Notes: generated from the sequence alone by a model not told the origin. 27,727 nucleotides of DNA from Proteobacteria bacterium SPGG2 (GCA_001643475.1 LXTK01000087.1:1-27727), one strand, 5' to 3'; positions 7,101 to 15,275 are shown, numbered from the stretch's first letter. Made by a program: numbers and translations.

Positions 7101-7772
7101 CTAGGGATAAGGGTTGAAGTCGCCATAAGGCGTGGCGTCGCCATCGCCGCGATGTCGGGTTAGCGCGAGTGCGCGGTCTCTGATCCGTTCTCTCCATTCG
7201 CGCCCGTTGGCATCTTTCCACCAGACTTCCGTATCGCTGTTGGCAGCGAACTCATAGGGTGAGATGCCCACGTTTCGGGTCGGATGCCATTCATGGGCGA
7301 GTTGCGGGAAGATTGCTTTCAGTTGGCTCAAAGTGTTGACCCGACCGGGAATTTCCCTCGGCCCTTCGATGGTTACGCCGTCCTCGGTCCAACGATCCAT
7401 GCGACCCCAGTAAAATCCTCGGAAGCCCTTTATTTTGGCAACCTGCGAATAGGGGTCCTCGTAGCTCCAGACCACATTCTCAACCATGCGATCGCCAACT
7501 TTAAGATGCCAATAGCTCGCGATGCCCTTGTAGGGACAATGGGTTCGGCGGTCCGACTTGTAAAAATATTCGGCCACGAGAGCGTCAGGAGGAAAGTAGT
7601 AAACCGGCGCATGCCCCAGCTCGAACATGACGTGGGCCCGATTACTCTCGGCAACGAGCTGGTCATTGAAAAAGGTTCCCACTCGAGCCGGAAGGAGGTC
7701 GAAGTCGACAATATAGTTTGGATTGCCCAGCCATCCTGTAGATTCGGCTGGTTGTTCTGGAACAGAGCTCAT
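7101..7772 (-). CDS. DUF427 protein with degenerate treble-clef zinc-ribbon tail
   Basis: Residues about 28-130 form a DUF427 domain, with AESNRAHVMFELGHAPVYYF, then CPYKGIASYW and a VVWSYEDP stretch, all matching the family pattern. DUF427 is a small beta-rich domain without an established reaction. The tail (about 157-223) has the spacing of the DUF4379-type probable zinc-ribbon module (LAxEWHPTxN, then SPY, S, VWWK, G-EW and R), but the metal ligands are gone. The usual WxC is WWKD, GH is GR, and the final CPYC is replaced by TPYG. The start at 7772 has AGGAG upstream. The fold family of the tail is recognised from memory of its motifs. Confidence 0.82.
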   Translation of the reverse strand: MSSVPEQPAESTGWLGNPNYIVDFDLLPARVGTFFNDQLVAESNRAHVMFELGHAPVYYFPPDALVAEYFYKSDRRTHCPYKGIASYWHLKVGDRMVENVVWSYEDPYSQVAKIKGFRGFYWGRMDRWTEDGVTIEGPREIPGRVNTLSQLKAIFPQLAHEWHPTRNVGISPYEFAANSDTEVWWKDANGREWRERIRDRALALTRHRGDGDATPYGDFNPYP

Positions 7773-7877
7773 GTTTTGACTCCTAGTTCACACGGTGAGA
7801 GATCAAGGACTATCTTGCCGACCCCTTCTAGCGTATTTGGGCGAGTTTTTCTTTGTGGCGACTCGCTTGGAAAGCGA

Positions 7878-8660
7878 TCAAGTCGCGGCATATCCGCCAT
7901 CGATCATATATATACCGCCCGTGCAATAGGCCGCAGCGTCCGAGGCCAAATAAACAGCCAGTCCAGCGATATCGTCAGCGGTGCCGGCACGCTTGAGAGG
8001 AATGTGTTGTAGAAACCGTTTCAAAATGGCCTCATTGTTCCACAGGGCTTCACTAAATTTGGTTTTAATTAAACCGGGGCAAATAGCATTCACCCGAATA
8101 TTATCTGCCCCCCAATCTTGCGCCATCGCCATGGTTAGGTTATTAATCCCAGCCTTACTGACACTGTAAATGCCAATGCCTGACTCGGGAGTGAGACCAC
8201 CGATCGAGCTAATGTTGATGATCGATCCCCCACCTCTTTCTTTGAGGACGGGGTAGGCTTTTTTGCACAATTCAAACGGGCCTTTGAGATTGACATCGAT
8301 GATCTTGTCGAAGGCGCGTTCTTCGGTTTGTTGAATCGGGCCAAAGACCGGGTTGACGGCGGCGTTGTTGATAATAATGTCTAATCCGCCATACGCTTCG
8401 ACCGTTTTATCGGCCAGGGCATGGGCTTGTTCAATGTTTCCCATGTTCGCAGCAATTCCGATAGCCTCTAGCCCATCGCCTCGAAACGCCTCGGCCACGG
8501 CATCAACCGCTTCCTGTTTGCGACTACTAACCACGACCTTAGCGCCAAATTCGGCCAGGCCCCGGGCTATCGCCTCACCAATTCCCTTACTGGCGCCGGT
8601 GATCAAGGCAACTTTACCGTCCAATTGAAATAAGGGCTGGATACGTTTTTGTGTTGGCAT
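7878..8660 (-). CDS. SDR family NAD(P)-dependent oxidoreductase
   Basis: This 260-residue classical short-chain dehydrogenase/reductase is intact. The cofactor site TGASKGIGEAIARG is near residues 20-33, NNAA appears mid-protein, and the catalytic Ser and YSVSK (Tyr-xxx-Lys) follow NISSIGGLTPESG. The end, YMIDGGYAAT, is standard for the family. It probably reduces or oxidises a carbonyl/alcohol substrate that cannot be named. It lies on the minus strand with the DUF427 gene about 105 bp downstream and a spermidine-synthase-like stub upstream. It is not closely similar to the SDR at 10535-11365. Confidence 0.92.
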   Translation of the reverse strand: MPTQKRIQPLFQLDGKVALITGASKGIGEAIARGLAEFGAKVVVSSRKQEAVDAVAEAFRGDGLEAIGIAANMGNIEQAHALADKTVEAYGGLDIIINNAAVNPVFGPIQQTEERAFDKIIDVNLKGPFELCKKAYPVLKERGGGSIINISSIGGLTPESGIGIYSVSKAGINNLTMAMAQDWGADNIRVNAICPGLIKTKFSEALWNNEAILKRFLQHIPLKRAGTADDIAGLAVYLASDAAAYCTGGIYMIDGGYAAT

Positions 8661-8745
8661 TGAGATATCTCTCTAAAAAGAGTTCAGTGATTCGTGGTGT
8701 TAAGCGAATCTATAGTAAATATGGGCGGAGAGATTAAGATTTAAC

Positions 8746-8991
8746 CTATCCATCCTCTTTCCCACCCAATCCGCCGACCACGATGTCCAAGCCGGTGTCT
8801 TTAAGCGCGACGAGCCCGAGTCTCGCAAGCTGAATCTCGGCGTTGGTAAACAGGCTGGATATCAGAAACTCGTCGCCAAGCTTCACCTCGTAGAGTATTT
8901 CCCCTTCGAGCCTGGGTTCCGCCCTGCGCCTGAGACTGATTTCACCCAGCGGGGTTTTCTGGCAGTCCAGTTCTTCAAATTCAAACGTCAT
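8746..8991 (-). pseudogene. Truncated spermidine-synthase-like N-terminal fragment
   Basis: The 81-residue frame (TPLGEISLRRRAEPRLEG, then YEVKLGDEFLISSLFT and LARLGL) matches the N-terminal beta-domain of spermidine-synthase-like aminopropyl/methyltransferases. It runs to LDIVVGGLG, the start of the SAM-binding glycine motif, then changes to GKEDG and stops. The usual continuation (GLGYTA and the whole Rossmann domain) is missing, and I find no continuation in other frames downstream. The catalytic domain is therefore lost. It may be a decayed gene, or a small expressed stub in the run of minus-strand genes. Confidence 0.75.
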
Positions 8992-9002
8992 CTACCAAAT
9001 AT

Positions 9003-9022
9003 TAAAGCGACATGTCGCTTTA
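9003..9022. repeat. 20-bp perfect palindrome
   Basis: Each half (TAAAGCGACA and its complement) is exact, without a spacer. It overlaps the stop codon of the cupin gene and lies 11 bp from the start of the truncated spermidine-synthase-like frame. It could form a hairpin in the minus-strand transcript or bind a dimeric protein. Confidence 0.6.
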
Positions 9023-9334
9023 TGCATCTTTGAACTCGATGATCAACGCGTGGACTGGTGTGTCTCCAATATTCTCTGCCGCGTGCGTAAGCTCATCGCC
9101 CCAAAGTATTTCGCCAGCCGGACGTTCCATCTCTTTTGTGCTGCCGTCGGGGTAGGTGTCCCGCACCCTGTAAGAAGTGAGGGTGTAGATGAGGTGTCTC
9201 GGATGCCAGTGCATGGCATGGCTCTGCCCCGGCGCGAGCTGGACCTCAAGTACTCGCACCCGTTCGTTCTCAAGACGGATCTTGAACTTGTCCGGGTCTA
9301 ACGCGACGGCATCCATCGAGTGGTGTTGTGACAT
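9020..9334 (-). CDS. Cupin-domain protein
   Basis: This 104-residue single-domain cupin has PGQSHAMHWHPRHLIYTL, which carries the His-x-His metal-binding part, then EMERPAGEILWGDELTHAAENIGDTP and the strand HALIIEFK. Members bind a metal or small ligand, and the substrate here is unknown. I chose the ATG at 9334 (MSQHHSMDA), preceded by GGAG with good spacing. The frame is open further upstream but overlaps the end of the secreted-protein gene at 9355. The stop overlaps the 20-bp palindrome at 9003-9022. Confidence 0.82.
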   Translation of the reverse strand: MSQHHSMDAVALDPDKFKIRLENERVRVLEVQLAPGQSHAMHWHPRHLIYTLTSYRVRDTYPDGSTKEMERPAGEILWGDELTHAAENIGDTPVHALIIEFKDA

Positions 9335-9354
9335 TCGTGGGCTCCGTAAATCTA

Positions 9355-10200
9355 TCAATTGGCAGGCGGGGTGAAGCAACCGCGCAGCCGCTGGGCTAGC
9401 TCGATGTAATAACCAAGATGCTGTCCGGTTTCGTAACCGTTGGCCCAGGTAGGGTTCGGCGCATCGTAAGACTTTTCGTAAGTACCAGGGTTGCTTGCCA
9501 AGAGTCGATCGCAATCGCCACGAATATTTTCTTTCATGGTGACGAGGCCGTAACCGAGCCCAGCGCCGAAGTCGCTATCTTGGCTCACATCGACGAGCAA
9601 CTGACTGGCTTGCTCGATCGAGTCGTTGATTCTTTCCTCCACCAAGTGGTTGTGCTGTTCGACTTGCCAAATGCGATACTCAGCCAGTGTCTGTTCATAA
9701 TTCTCCGGATACGCTTGACGTGCACGGCGATTCCAGTTGGCAGAGTGCTCGGCTTCTGTCAGACGGGCGTAGCGCTCGAGTAGTGGTGCGAATAGCGCCT
9801 CGATATCACCCGTCCCCAAATTCTTAGTGTGCCCCCTCGTGTCTACGAGCAACTCGACCCGACACGATGCTTCCCTGTAAAGCGTGAATGGTCCTTCGTG
9901 ATATTCGATCAGAGCATTTTCCTTGAGATCGAGGAATACGTCCACACGGCGCCGCTTGACATCGACTCTACGAACTTTGGCCAGCTCGCCGGTCGGCAAC
10001 GCCACTCGTCCATTGCCTCTGATTAGGTCGCCGCTCACGCGGTTGTTGGTGTAAGTACTATCACAGTTAGAATAAAGCTCACCGTTAACAATCACCCAAG
10101 CCCCGCGCCAGCGCGAGTTCAGTCTATCTTCGAGATCGGCGTGGGCAACCGGGGAGGTGATGACAAGGGAGAGGGCAAAGATACTCAGACACCAACGCAT
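9355..10200 (-). CDS. Secreted hypothetical protein, 281 aa
   Basis: The N-terminus is a clear signal peptide with a predicted cut after VAHA (residues about 1-21). The mature part starts with a strand-rich region (SRWRGAWVIVNGELYSNCDST, then NGRVALPTGELAKVRRVDV) and continues into a helical half with Trp- and Gln-rich segments. Cysteines at the beginning and end (SNCDS, ASCRVE, GDCDR, RGCFT) could form disulfides in the periplasm. I do not recognise the family. The stop is 21 bp before the cupin start, so the two are probably cotranscribed. Confidence 0.7.
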   Translation of the reverse strand: MRWCLSIFALSLVITSPVAHADLEDRLNSRWRGAWVIVNGELYSNCDSTYTNNRVSGDLIRGNGRVALPTGELAKVRRVDVKRRRVDVFLDLKENALIEYHEGPFTLYREASCRVELLVDTRGHTKNLGTGDIEALFAPLLERYARLTEAEHSANWNRRARQAYPENYEQTLAEYRIWQVEQHNHLVEERINDSIEQASQLLVDVSQDSDFGAGLGYGLVTMKENIRGDCDRLLASNPGTYEKSYDAPNPTWANGYETGQHLGYYIELAQRLRGCFTPPAN

Positions 10201-10282
10201 AGTTTTATCCTTTCGTAAAAAAGCTTTGATCGGACTGTCTATCTATTAATAGACCATCTCGTTGGTCGTTGCCGTTACTTGT

Positions 10283-10393
10283 TCATTCAATGGGTGGGCG
10301 AATGTTCCGGTAAGCGTTCTTTGCTAGGATCTTGCCATCTCCAGATGTGAAGACATCGCAGCCACCTACTTCTCGTATTCTGGTAACTTGCTG
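10283..10393 (-). pseudogene. C-terminal remnant of a SnoaL-like gene
   Basis: A frame ending in TGA at 10283-10285 reads GGCDVFTSGDGKILAKNAYR then RPPIE. This matches the end of the intact cassette protein at 5221-5613 (NGCDVFTFRDGKIRVKNSYR, then RPPTS). An in-frame stop lies just upstream, and no start or N-terminal half is present. It is the tail of a third SnoaL-like gene, outside the attC array. Confidence 0.75.
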
Positions 10394-10512
10394 GCTAAGT
10401 GTTCATTCAAAAACGCTTGGACTTCTCGACGTGCCGCCCGGTGCGCTGTCTGATTGTAACCAGCCGGATTCAGGGCAGTAAACGTGCACAGCAGTTTTGT
10501 CGTCATTGTCAT
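10366..10512 (-). pseudogene. Short frame resembling a dienelactone hydrolase C-terminus
   Basis: A 48-codon frame lies 23 bp past the stop of the SDR gene. It has GAGGTG six bases before its ATG, so it may be translated. The segment FTALNPAGYNQTAHRAARRE followed by FLNEHLA resembles the last helix region of dienelactone hydrolase family proteins (H-x-F...YN...A...FL..HL). The catalytic body is missing, and the frame overlaps the SnoaL remnant in a different phase. I read it as a fused gene remnant, though a small real gene is possible. Confidence 0.4.
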
Positions 10513-10534
10513 TACGAACACCTCGCGCTTAACG

Positions 10535-11365
10535 TCAGCTAGAACGCAGTCTGTGCCCGACTTCGGAGAGTAGCGGTATGGACGGATAATCCGTGATCGT
10601 GAGCCCGCCGTCGACGATGAGCGTCTGGCCGGTCACAAAGGAGGCATCGTCTGAGGCAAGAAACAGAACCGCCGCCGCGATTTCCGCTGGCGTCCCCATG
10701 CGATTGAAAAGAGACGGGGGCATTGCCCACTCACCACCCGCGGTGCCCGCAGCCGATAATTCCTCGTCCTCCTTGGTCGCGATCCAGCCGGGGCTGACGC
10801 AGTTGACCCGGATTCCGTGCGGTGCGCCTTCCACCGCAAACGACCGGGTCAAGGCCTCAACCGCTGCCTTGGCGACGCCGTAAAGACCCCAATTCCCATG
10901 TAGGGTTGCCGTCGATGAGATATTGACAATGGCACCACCACCCGACCTTGCGAGGAGGGGCAAGGTATATGCCGACACAAAATAGGTTGAGTCCACATTG
11001 GGCCCACGCAGTTTTTGCCAGCGCACGCCGGGCGGGTCCGATTTCTCAATCCCGCCTCGGCGGCTTCCAATACCGGCATTGTTGACGACGACGTCTAAGC
11101 GGCCGAACCGATTGCTAACGCCATCAACTAGTTTAATCACCGCCGATTCATCGGCAAGATCAACCGCAAAGAAGGCGCCTTGTCCTTCCAGCTCGTGTAC
11201 TTCCGCGAGCACCGCCTCTCCCTTTTTTTGGTTGCGGCCCACAAACGCGACGGTGGCGCCGGCGCGCACGAAACGATGCACGATGCCGCGCCCGATACCG
11301 GAGTTGCCACCAGTGATTAAGGCAACCTTGCCTTGCATGCACGTTTCAGTATCGCTGGGCATCAT
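10535..11365 (-). CDS. SDR family oxidoreductase
   Basis: A classical SDR of about 276 residues. The cofactor site TGGNSGIGRG is followed by NNAGIG, then NISSTATLHGNWGLYGVAK with the catalytic Ser, Tyr and Lys, and the usual FVTGQTLIVDGG near the end. I chose ATG 11365 (the first of ATGATG, reading MMPSDTETC) because AAGGA lies 5 bp before it. The frame is open further, but that part overlaps the end of the upstream gene. The AhpD/CMD-like gene ends 8 bp upstream, so the two form an operon. The substrate is unknown. Confidence 0.92.
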   Translation of the reverse strand: MMPSDTETCMQGKVALITGGNSGIGRGIVHRFVRAGATVAFVGRNQKKGEAVLAEVHELEGQGAFFAVDLADESAVIKLVDGVSNRFGRLDVVVNNAGIGSRRGGIEKSDPPGVRWQKLRGPNVDSTYFVSAYTLPLLARSGGGAIVNISSTATLHGNWGLYGVAKAAVEALTRSFAVEGAPHGIRVNCVSPGWIATKEDEELSAAGTAGGEWAMPPSLFNRMGTPAEIAAAVLFLASDDASFVTGQTLIVDGGLTITDYPSIPLLSEVGHRLRSS

Positions 11366-11373
11366 TGAGTTCC

Positions 11374-11946
11374 TTATTCGCGCATACGCACCAACGGCTT
11401 TTGCCAAACTTTATCCTTTACCGCCTCGTCCAAAGGTGTTCCCGCGATCGAGTTGGTGTAGTTGCTCATCACCTTTGTTGCGATGCCGAGAACGACTTCT
11501 AGCGCTTGTTGCTCAGCAAACCCGGCACCAAAGAACGCCTCAAGCGCTGCCTTCGATACCTTCCCTCGTTGCACAATCAGCTCTCGGGTGAAGGCGCGTA
11601 GCGCTTCGAGCTTATCGTTAGTAAGTGGGGTGTCATCACGTAGTGCCTGAATGTCTTCTTGAGACATTCCCGCTTGTTCGGACAATAGTGTGTGCCAGGG
11701 GACACAATAGTCACAGGTGTTCTCGAAATTGGCGGTTTGAAAAACGACTTGACGTTCAACCGGAGTTAAAGAAGTCTGATCGAATGCCTCCTCGAGGTTG
11801 ACATAGGACTGCAACAGCGCCGGTGCCGCTGCCATGACGCCTTCGAGATTGGGTATCATGCCGAAGCTTTTCTGCGTTCGCTCTAGAAAAGGCTTCGACG
11901 CCTCCGGGGCAGTTTCGGGAGAATGGATAGAGAATCTCTCGGTCAT
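11374..11946 (-). CDS. Carboxymuconolactone decarboxylase/AhpD-like (peroxidase-related) protein
   Basis: This 190-residue CMD/AhpD-fold protein has the redox motif CDYCVPWH (Cys78-x-x-Cys81 with His85), preceded by the conserved Glu in SLTPVERQVV. AhpD-like members use the paired cysteines for thiol-dependent peroxide reduction, and the motif is complete here. I chose the ATG at 11946 (MTERFSIHS), with AGAGGTG upstream. The frame is open to 12048, but that region lacks a good start site. The SDR gene follows after 8 bp. rnd ends about 100 bp upstream, so the pair may or may not share the rnd promoter. Confidence 0.88.
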   Translation of the reverse strand: MTERFSIHSPETAPEASKPFLERTQKSFGMIPNLEGVMAAAPALLQSYVNLEEAFDQTSLTPVERQVVFQTANFENTCDYCVPWHTLLSEQAGMSQEDIQALRDDTPLTNDKLEALRAFTRELIVQRGKVSKAALEAFFGAGFAEQQALEVVLGIATKVMSNYTNSIAGTPLDEAVKDKVWQKPLVRMRE

Positions 11947-12048
11947 ACTGATCACCTCTTCTAGCAAGTGGTGCAAATGTTTGGCTTTGCTAGCCTTCCC
12001 CAAACAGCGGAGAGGTGGAAAGGTGTTTAACCTTTGTTCCCTTCCCAT

Positions 12049-13161
12049 TTATTGGGGAGAGCTAGGGAGGGCCTTAATCATATTCAACAGTGTGTCACCC
12101 ACGACTTGGCGACGCCAGCCCGTCAGCAGCGCAATGTCTCGTTCGCCACGAATGAGTGCCCGTACATCCTTGCGCGTGGCAAGCAAGGCGGGGCTGATTC
12201 CCCGTTCGTCGGCACACGATTTGACAAGCGCGAGCATGCGATGACTGAGCTCTATCTGGGCCCGCGTCAGTTGTATGGGCTTCTTCCACAGTGATGACGG
12301 CGCCATGGTCTGACCATTTGCAATTGTTTTCAGTATGTCATCTCCCCATTTTCTGAGCGTCGCCGCTCCTATGCCCTTGATACTTCCGAGCTGCTCACGG
12401 GCACTTGGCTGTGTTGCCGCAAGCTCCAACAAGGTGGTGTCTCGCAACACCCAGCTGCGCGGAAGGTTTTGTTTCTGTGCGGTGTGTTCACGCCATCGAG
12501 CGAGGGCACGTAGCACTTGCTGGTTCGCCGGTAGCAAGGTACGTCCTTTCTTGATGCGCTCGTGGGCGTAGTCGGGGTCATTAGAATAAAGACCGGATTC
12601 TGTGAGGCGTGCACATTCTTCGGATACCCAATCGCTGCGCCCGAGCTCGTCCAGTTTTTCCGTGAGTTGGCGGTAGATCGGTACCAAATGGCGGACATCG
12701 TCGGCGGCGTAATCGAGTTGTTCTTGAGCGAGTGGTCGTGTCGACCAATCGGTACGGGTGTGCAGTTTATCGAGCTTGACACCGACTAGTTCCTCGACCA
12801 GTGCCGCGTAACCAATCTGGTCTTCATAACCTAGGAGTGCTGATGCGATTTGTGTGTCGAACACCGGCGCTGGCGCCGCGCCGCGCAAATCGTAAAAGAC
12901 TTCGAGGTCTTGCCTCGCTGAATGCAACACCTTAACGATGTTCGAGTCATAAACCACGTCCAACAGGGCGGAGAGATCGTCAGTTGCTAACGGATCGACG
13001 CAAAAAAGCTGGTCTGACGTTGCGATTTGGATGAGACACAGTCGTGCGTAGTATGTGCGTTCGCGCACGAACTCGGTGTCAAGCGCAATCCACGGTTCTT
13101 GTCGCAGATGCTGGCAGACCAGTTCCAGACCTGGTTGATCTTGTACAAACTGATCAAACAT
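12049..13161 (-). CDS. rnd: Ribonuclease D
   Basis: A 3'-5' exoribonuclease of 370 residues, used in tRNA 3'-end maturation. The DEDDy exonuclease motifs are visible: WIALDTEF (Asp28, Glu30), SARQDLEVF, and DYAADDVRHL with the tyrosine and last aspartate. An HRDC domain follows at about residues 210-290 (ALARWREHTAQKQNLPRSWV then KGIGAATLRKWG), and a second helical region completes the C-terminus. The length matches E. coli RNase D (375 aa). It is divergent from mpl, with 119 bp between the two starts. Confidence 0.96.
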   Translation of the reverse strand: MFDQFVQDQPGLELVCQHLRQEPWIALDTEFVRERTYYARLCLIQIATSDQLFCVDPLATDDLSALLDVVYDSNIVKVLHSARQDLEVFYDLRGAAPAPVFDTQIASALLGYEDQIGYAALVEELVGVKLDKLHTRTDWSTRPLAQEQLDYAADDVRHLVPIYRQLTEKLDELGRSDWVSEECARLTESGLYSNDPDYAHERIKKGRTLLPANQQVLRALARWREHTAQKQNLPRSWVLRDTTLLELAATQPSAREQLGSIKGIGAATLRKWGDDILKTIANGQTMAPSSLWKKPIQLTRAQIELSHRMLALVKSCADERGISPALLATRKDVRALIRGERDIALLTGWRRQVVGDTLLNMIKALPSSPQ

Positions 13162-13280
13162 ATGCTTAGTCTATTGGTATCTGACGGATTGGAACAGATT
13201 TCGAGTTTGGGTTGTCATTAAGCATTTTTTGCGCCAGGCTTAAAGCGTGGCACGAACACTCGGAAACAACTAGCGACTCT

Positions 13281-14669
13281 ATGCATATTCATATTCTAGG
13301 GATCGGTGGATCGTTTATGGTCGGCGTGGCCATGTTGGCGCGTGAACTCGGACACACCATCACTGGCTCTGATGCAAAGATATACCCGCCTGCAAGTACC
13401 CAGCTAGCGGACGCGGGTATTGAGGTCTTTGGTGGCTATGACAGGTCCAACTTGCAACCTGCGCCTGAACTGGTAATTATCGGAAACGCCTTGTCCCGTG
13501 GGAATGTCGAAGTCGAGGTAGTCCTGGACGCGGGCCTCGCATATACGTCCGGTGCGCAGTGGGTGGCGGAGAACATCTTGCGCGACCGTTGGGTCTTGGC
13601 AGTGGCGGGTACCCATGGCAAGACCACCACAACGAGCATGCTTGCTTGGATACTTGAGCAGGCTGGCCATAAGCCCGGTTTTCTCATCGGTGGCGTGCCA
13701 GAAAATTTTGGTGTCTCCGCACGTTTGGGGGACGCACCCTTCTTCGTCGTTGAGGCAGACGAGTATGACACTGCGTTTTTCGACAAGCGCTCGAAGTTTG
13801 TTCACTATCGGCCGCGAACGGCAGTTCTTAACAACTTAGAGTTCGATCATGCCGATATTTTCCCTGATCTCGGTGCAATTCAGACCCAGTTTCATCATTT
13901 TTTGCGAATGGTGCCCGCATCTGGACTCATTGCCGTTAATGGGAACGACGACAATCTGCGAGTGCTTCTAGATATGGGGTGCTGGACAAAGGTCGAGTAT
14001 TTCAACGCGCCAGATGGTTGGTCGTCAGTGCTCGAAAGCGAGGACGGCAGTGCGTTTACTGTGCTTTTCAAAGCGAAACAAAAAGGCGTGGTGCACTGGA
14101 ATCTTATCGGTCAGTACAACGTTGACAACGCACTTGCCGCTATTGTGGCGGCAAGTCATGCTGGTGTGTCGGTGGCCGACGCTACCACTGCGCTCGGCGA
14201 CTTCAAAAACGTGAAGCGTCGCTTAGAGGTATGTGGCGAAGCAAACGGCATCAGTGTCTACGATGATTTCGCGCACCACCCAACTGCGATCTCTGCAACA
14301 TTACAGGCTTTGCGGTCACGGGTTGGCAAGGACCGAATCTTTGCGGTCATCGAGTTGCGCTCGAACACAATGCGTATGGGTACGCTGCGCCACGATATGG
14401 CGGCCTCTCTTTGTGAGGCAGACCGAGCGCTCGTTTTGCGGGTGCCTGATCTTAGTTGGGATATCGCCAGCGTCGTTGATGCGCTTGACGGGCGTGGGCG
14501 TATCCTAGGCTCTGTAGATGAGATTGTTGCTGCACTTGCCGATGAGTTAGGCGAGCGCGATCATGTTCTCATCATGAGCAATGGTGATTTTGGTGGTCTA
14601 CCTGAAAAATTACTGGCTCGTCTGCAACAACAAGAGCCGGTAGCTTCGGGGGGCAAGTGGTTAGAATAA
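13281..14669 (+). CDS. mpl: UDP-N-acetylmuramate:L-alanyl-gamma-D-glutamyl-meso-diaminopimelate ligase
   Basis: Mpl joins the recycled tripeptide L-Ala-gamma-D-Glu-mDAP to UDP-MurNAc in the cytoplasm, returning murein fragments to synthesis. The 462-residue protein starts MHIHILGIGGSFMVGVA, with the ATP-site loop GTHGKTTTTSML at about residues 110-121, the YDTAFFDKRSKF block, and FAHHPTA in the C-terminal domain. All are Mur-ligase family features in Mpl order. I chose the ATG at 13281 because the homologous N-terminus begins there. The frame is open from 13212 but the extension is not family-like. Its link to MltA, encoded in the same window, is functional rather than operonic. Confidence 0.96.
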   Translation: MHIHILGIGGSFMVGVAMLARELGHTITGSDAKIYPPASTQLADAGIEVFGGYDRSNLQPAPELVIIGNALSRGNVEVEVVLDAGLAYTSGAQWVAENILRDRWVLAVAGTHGKTTTTSMLAWILEQAGHKPGFLIGGVPENFGVSARLGDAPFFVVEADEYDTAFFDKRSKFVHYRPRTAVLNNLEFDHADIFPDLGAIQTQFHHFLRMVPASGLIAVNGNDDNLRVLLDMGCWTKVEYFNAPDGWSSVLESEDGSAFTVLFKAKQKGVVHWNLIGQYNVDNALAAIVAASHAGVSVADATTALGDFKNVKRRLEVCGEANGISVYDDFAHHPTAISATLQALRSRVGKDRIFAVIELRSNTMRMGTLRHDMAASLCEADRALVLRVPDLSWDIASVVDALDGRGRILGSVDEIVAALADELGERDHVLIMSNGDFGGLPEKLLARLQQQEPVASGGKWLE

Positions 14670-14675
14670 ATACCG

Positions 14676-15275
14676 ATGAGTGAGTTGCCTCTGTTTCCAG
14701 TGCATAGCGTGTTGTTTCCCGACGGCCGCTTCAGGCTGCGCGTGTTCGAGAAGCGTTACATGGATATGGTGACACGTTGCATTAAGCAGGAAACGCCGTT
14801 TGGTGTGTGTTTGATCCGCGCCGGACACGAGGTCGGCGAGGCGGCGCAACCCAGTTCGGTTGGTACTACTGCCAACCTAGATGAATACGATATGCCGCAG
14901 ACCGGCATTCTGCATATAAGTGTTCGCGGCGGCCAGCGCTTTCGTGTTCTCGACACGCGGGTGCTCGCGGATCAATTGATTATGGGCGACACAGCGCTGC
15001 TGCCGGAAGAACCACACGTCGATTTGGGCTCGACCCATGAAAACTTAAGGGAACTTTTGGCCAAAATTCTTAACGAAGTTGATGGACGCTATTACTATCC
15101 GCCCGTAAGGCTAGATGATGCAACCTGGGTGGCTTACCGTTTGGCGGAATTCTTGCCCGTATCTAACGAATGCGGACAACAAGTGTTGGAGCAACCGGAC
15201 CCAAGGCGAAAGCTCGATATCCTGGCAGCACAGATTACAGAACGTGAAGCCGAGACGAGTCAGCGATTCAGTTAG
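14676..15275 (+). CDS. LON peptidase substrate-binding (N-terminal) domain protein
   Basis: A stand-alone Lon-N domain protein of 199 residues, without the AAA+ or protease parts of Lon. The opening LPLFPVHSVLFPDGRFRLRV and FEKRYMDMV block are typical, followed by FGVCLIRAGHEVG. The C-terminus is helical, with LDILAAQITERE. Such single-domain proteins are common in proteobacteria and their role is not well established. Its ATG is 7 bp after the mpl stop, so the two genes are one operon. dsbA follows after 31 bp. Confidence 0.93.
   Translation: MSELPLFPVHSVLFPDGRFRLRVFEKRYMDMVTRCIKQETPFGVCLIRAGHEVGEAAQPSSVGTTANLDEYDMPQTGILHISVRGGQRFRVLDTRVLADQLIMGDTALLPEEPHVDLGSTHENLRELLAKILNEVDGRYYYPPVRLDDATWVAYRLAEFLPVSNECGQQVLEQPDPRRKLDILAAQITEREAETSQRFS

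Noticed and set aside
7284..8012. 242-codon plus-strand frame opposite the DUF427 and SDR genes
   Set aside because: It spans two recognisable minus-strand genes and their gap, and has no family-like motifs. It is a shadow frame.
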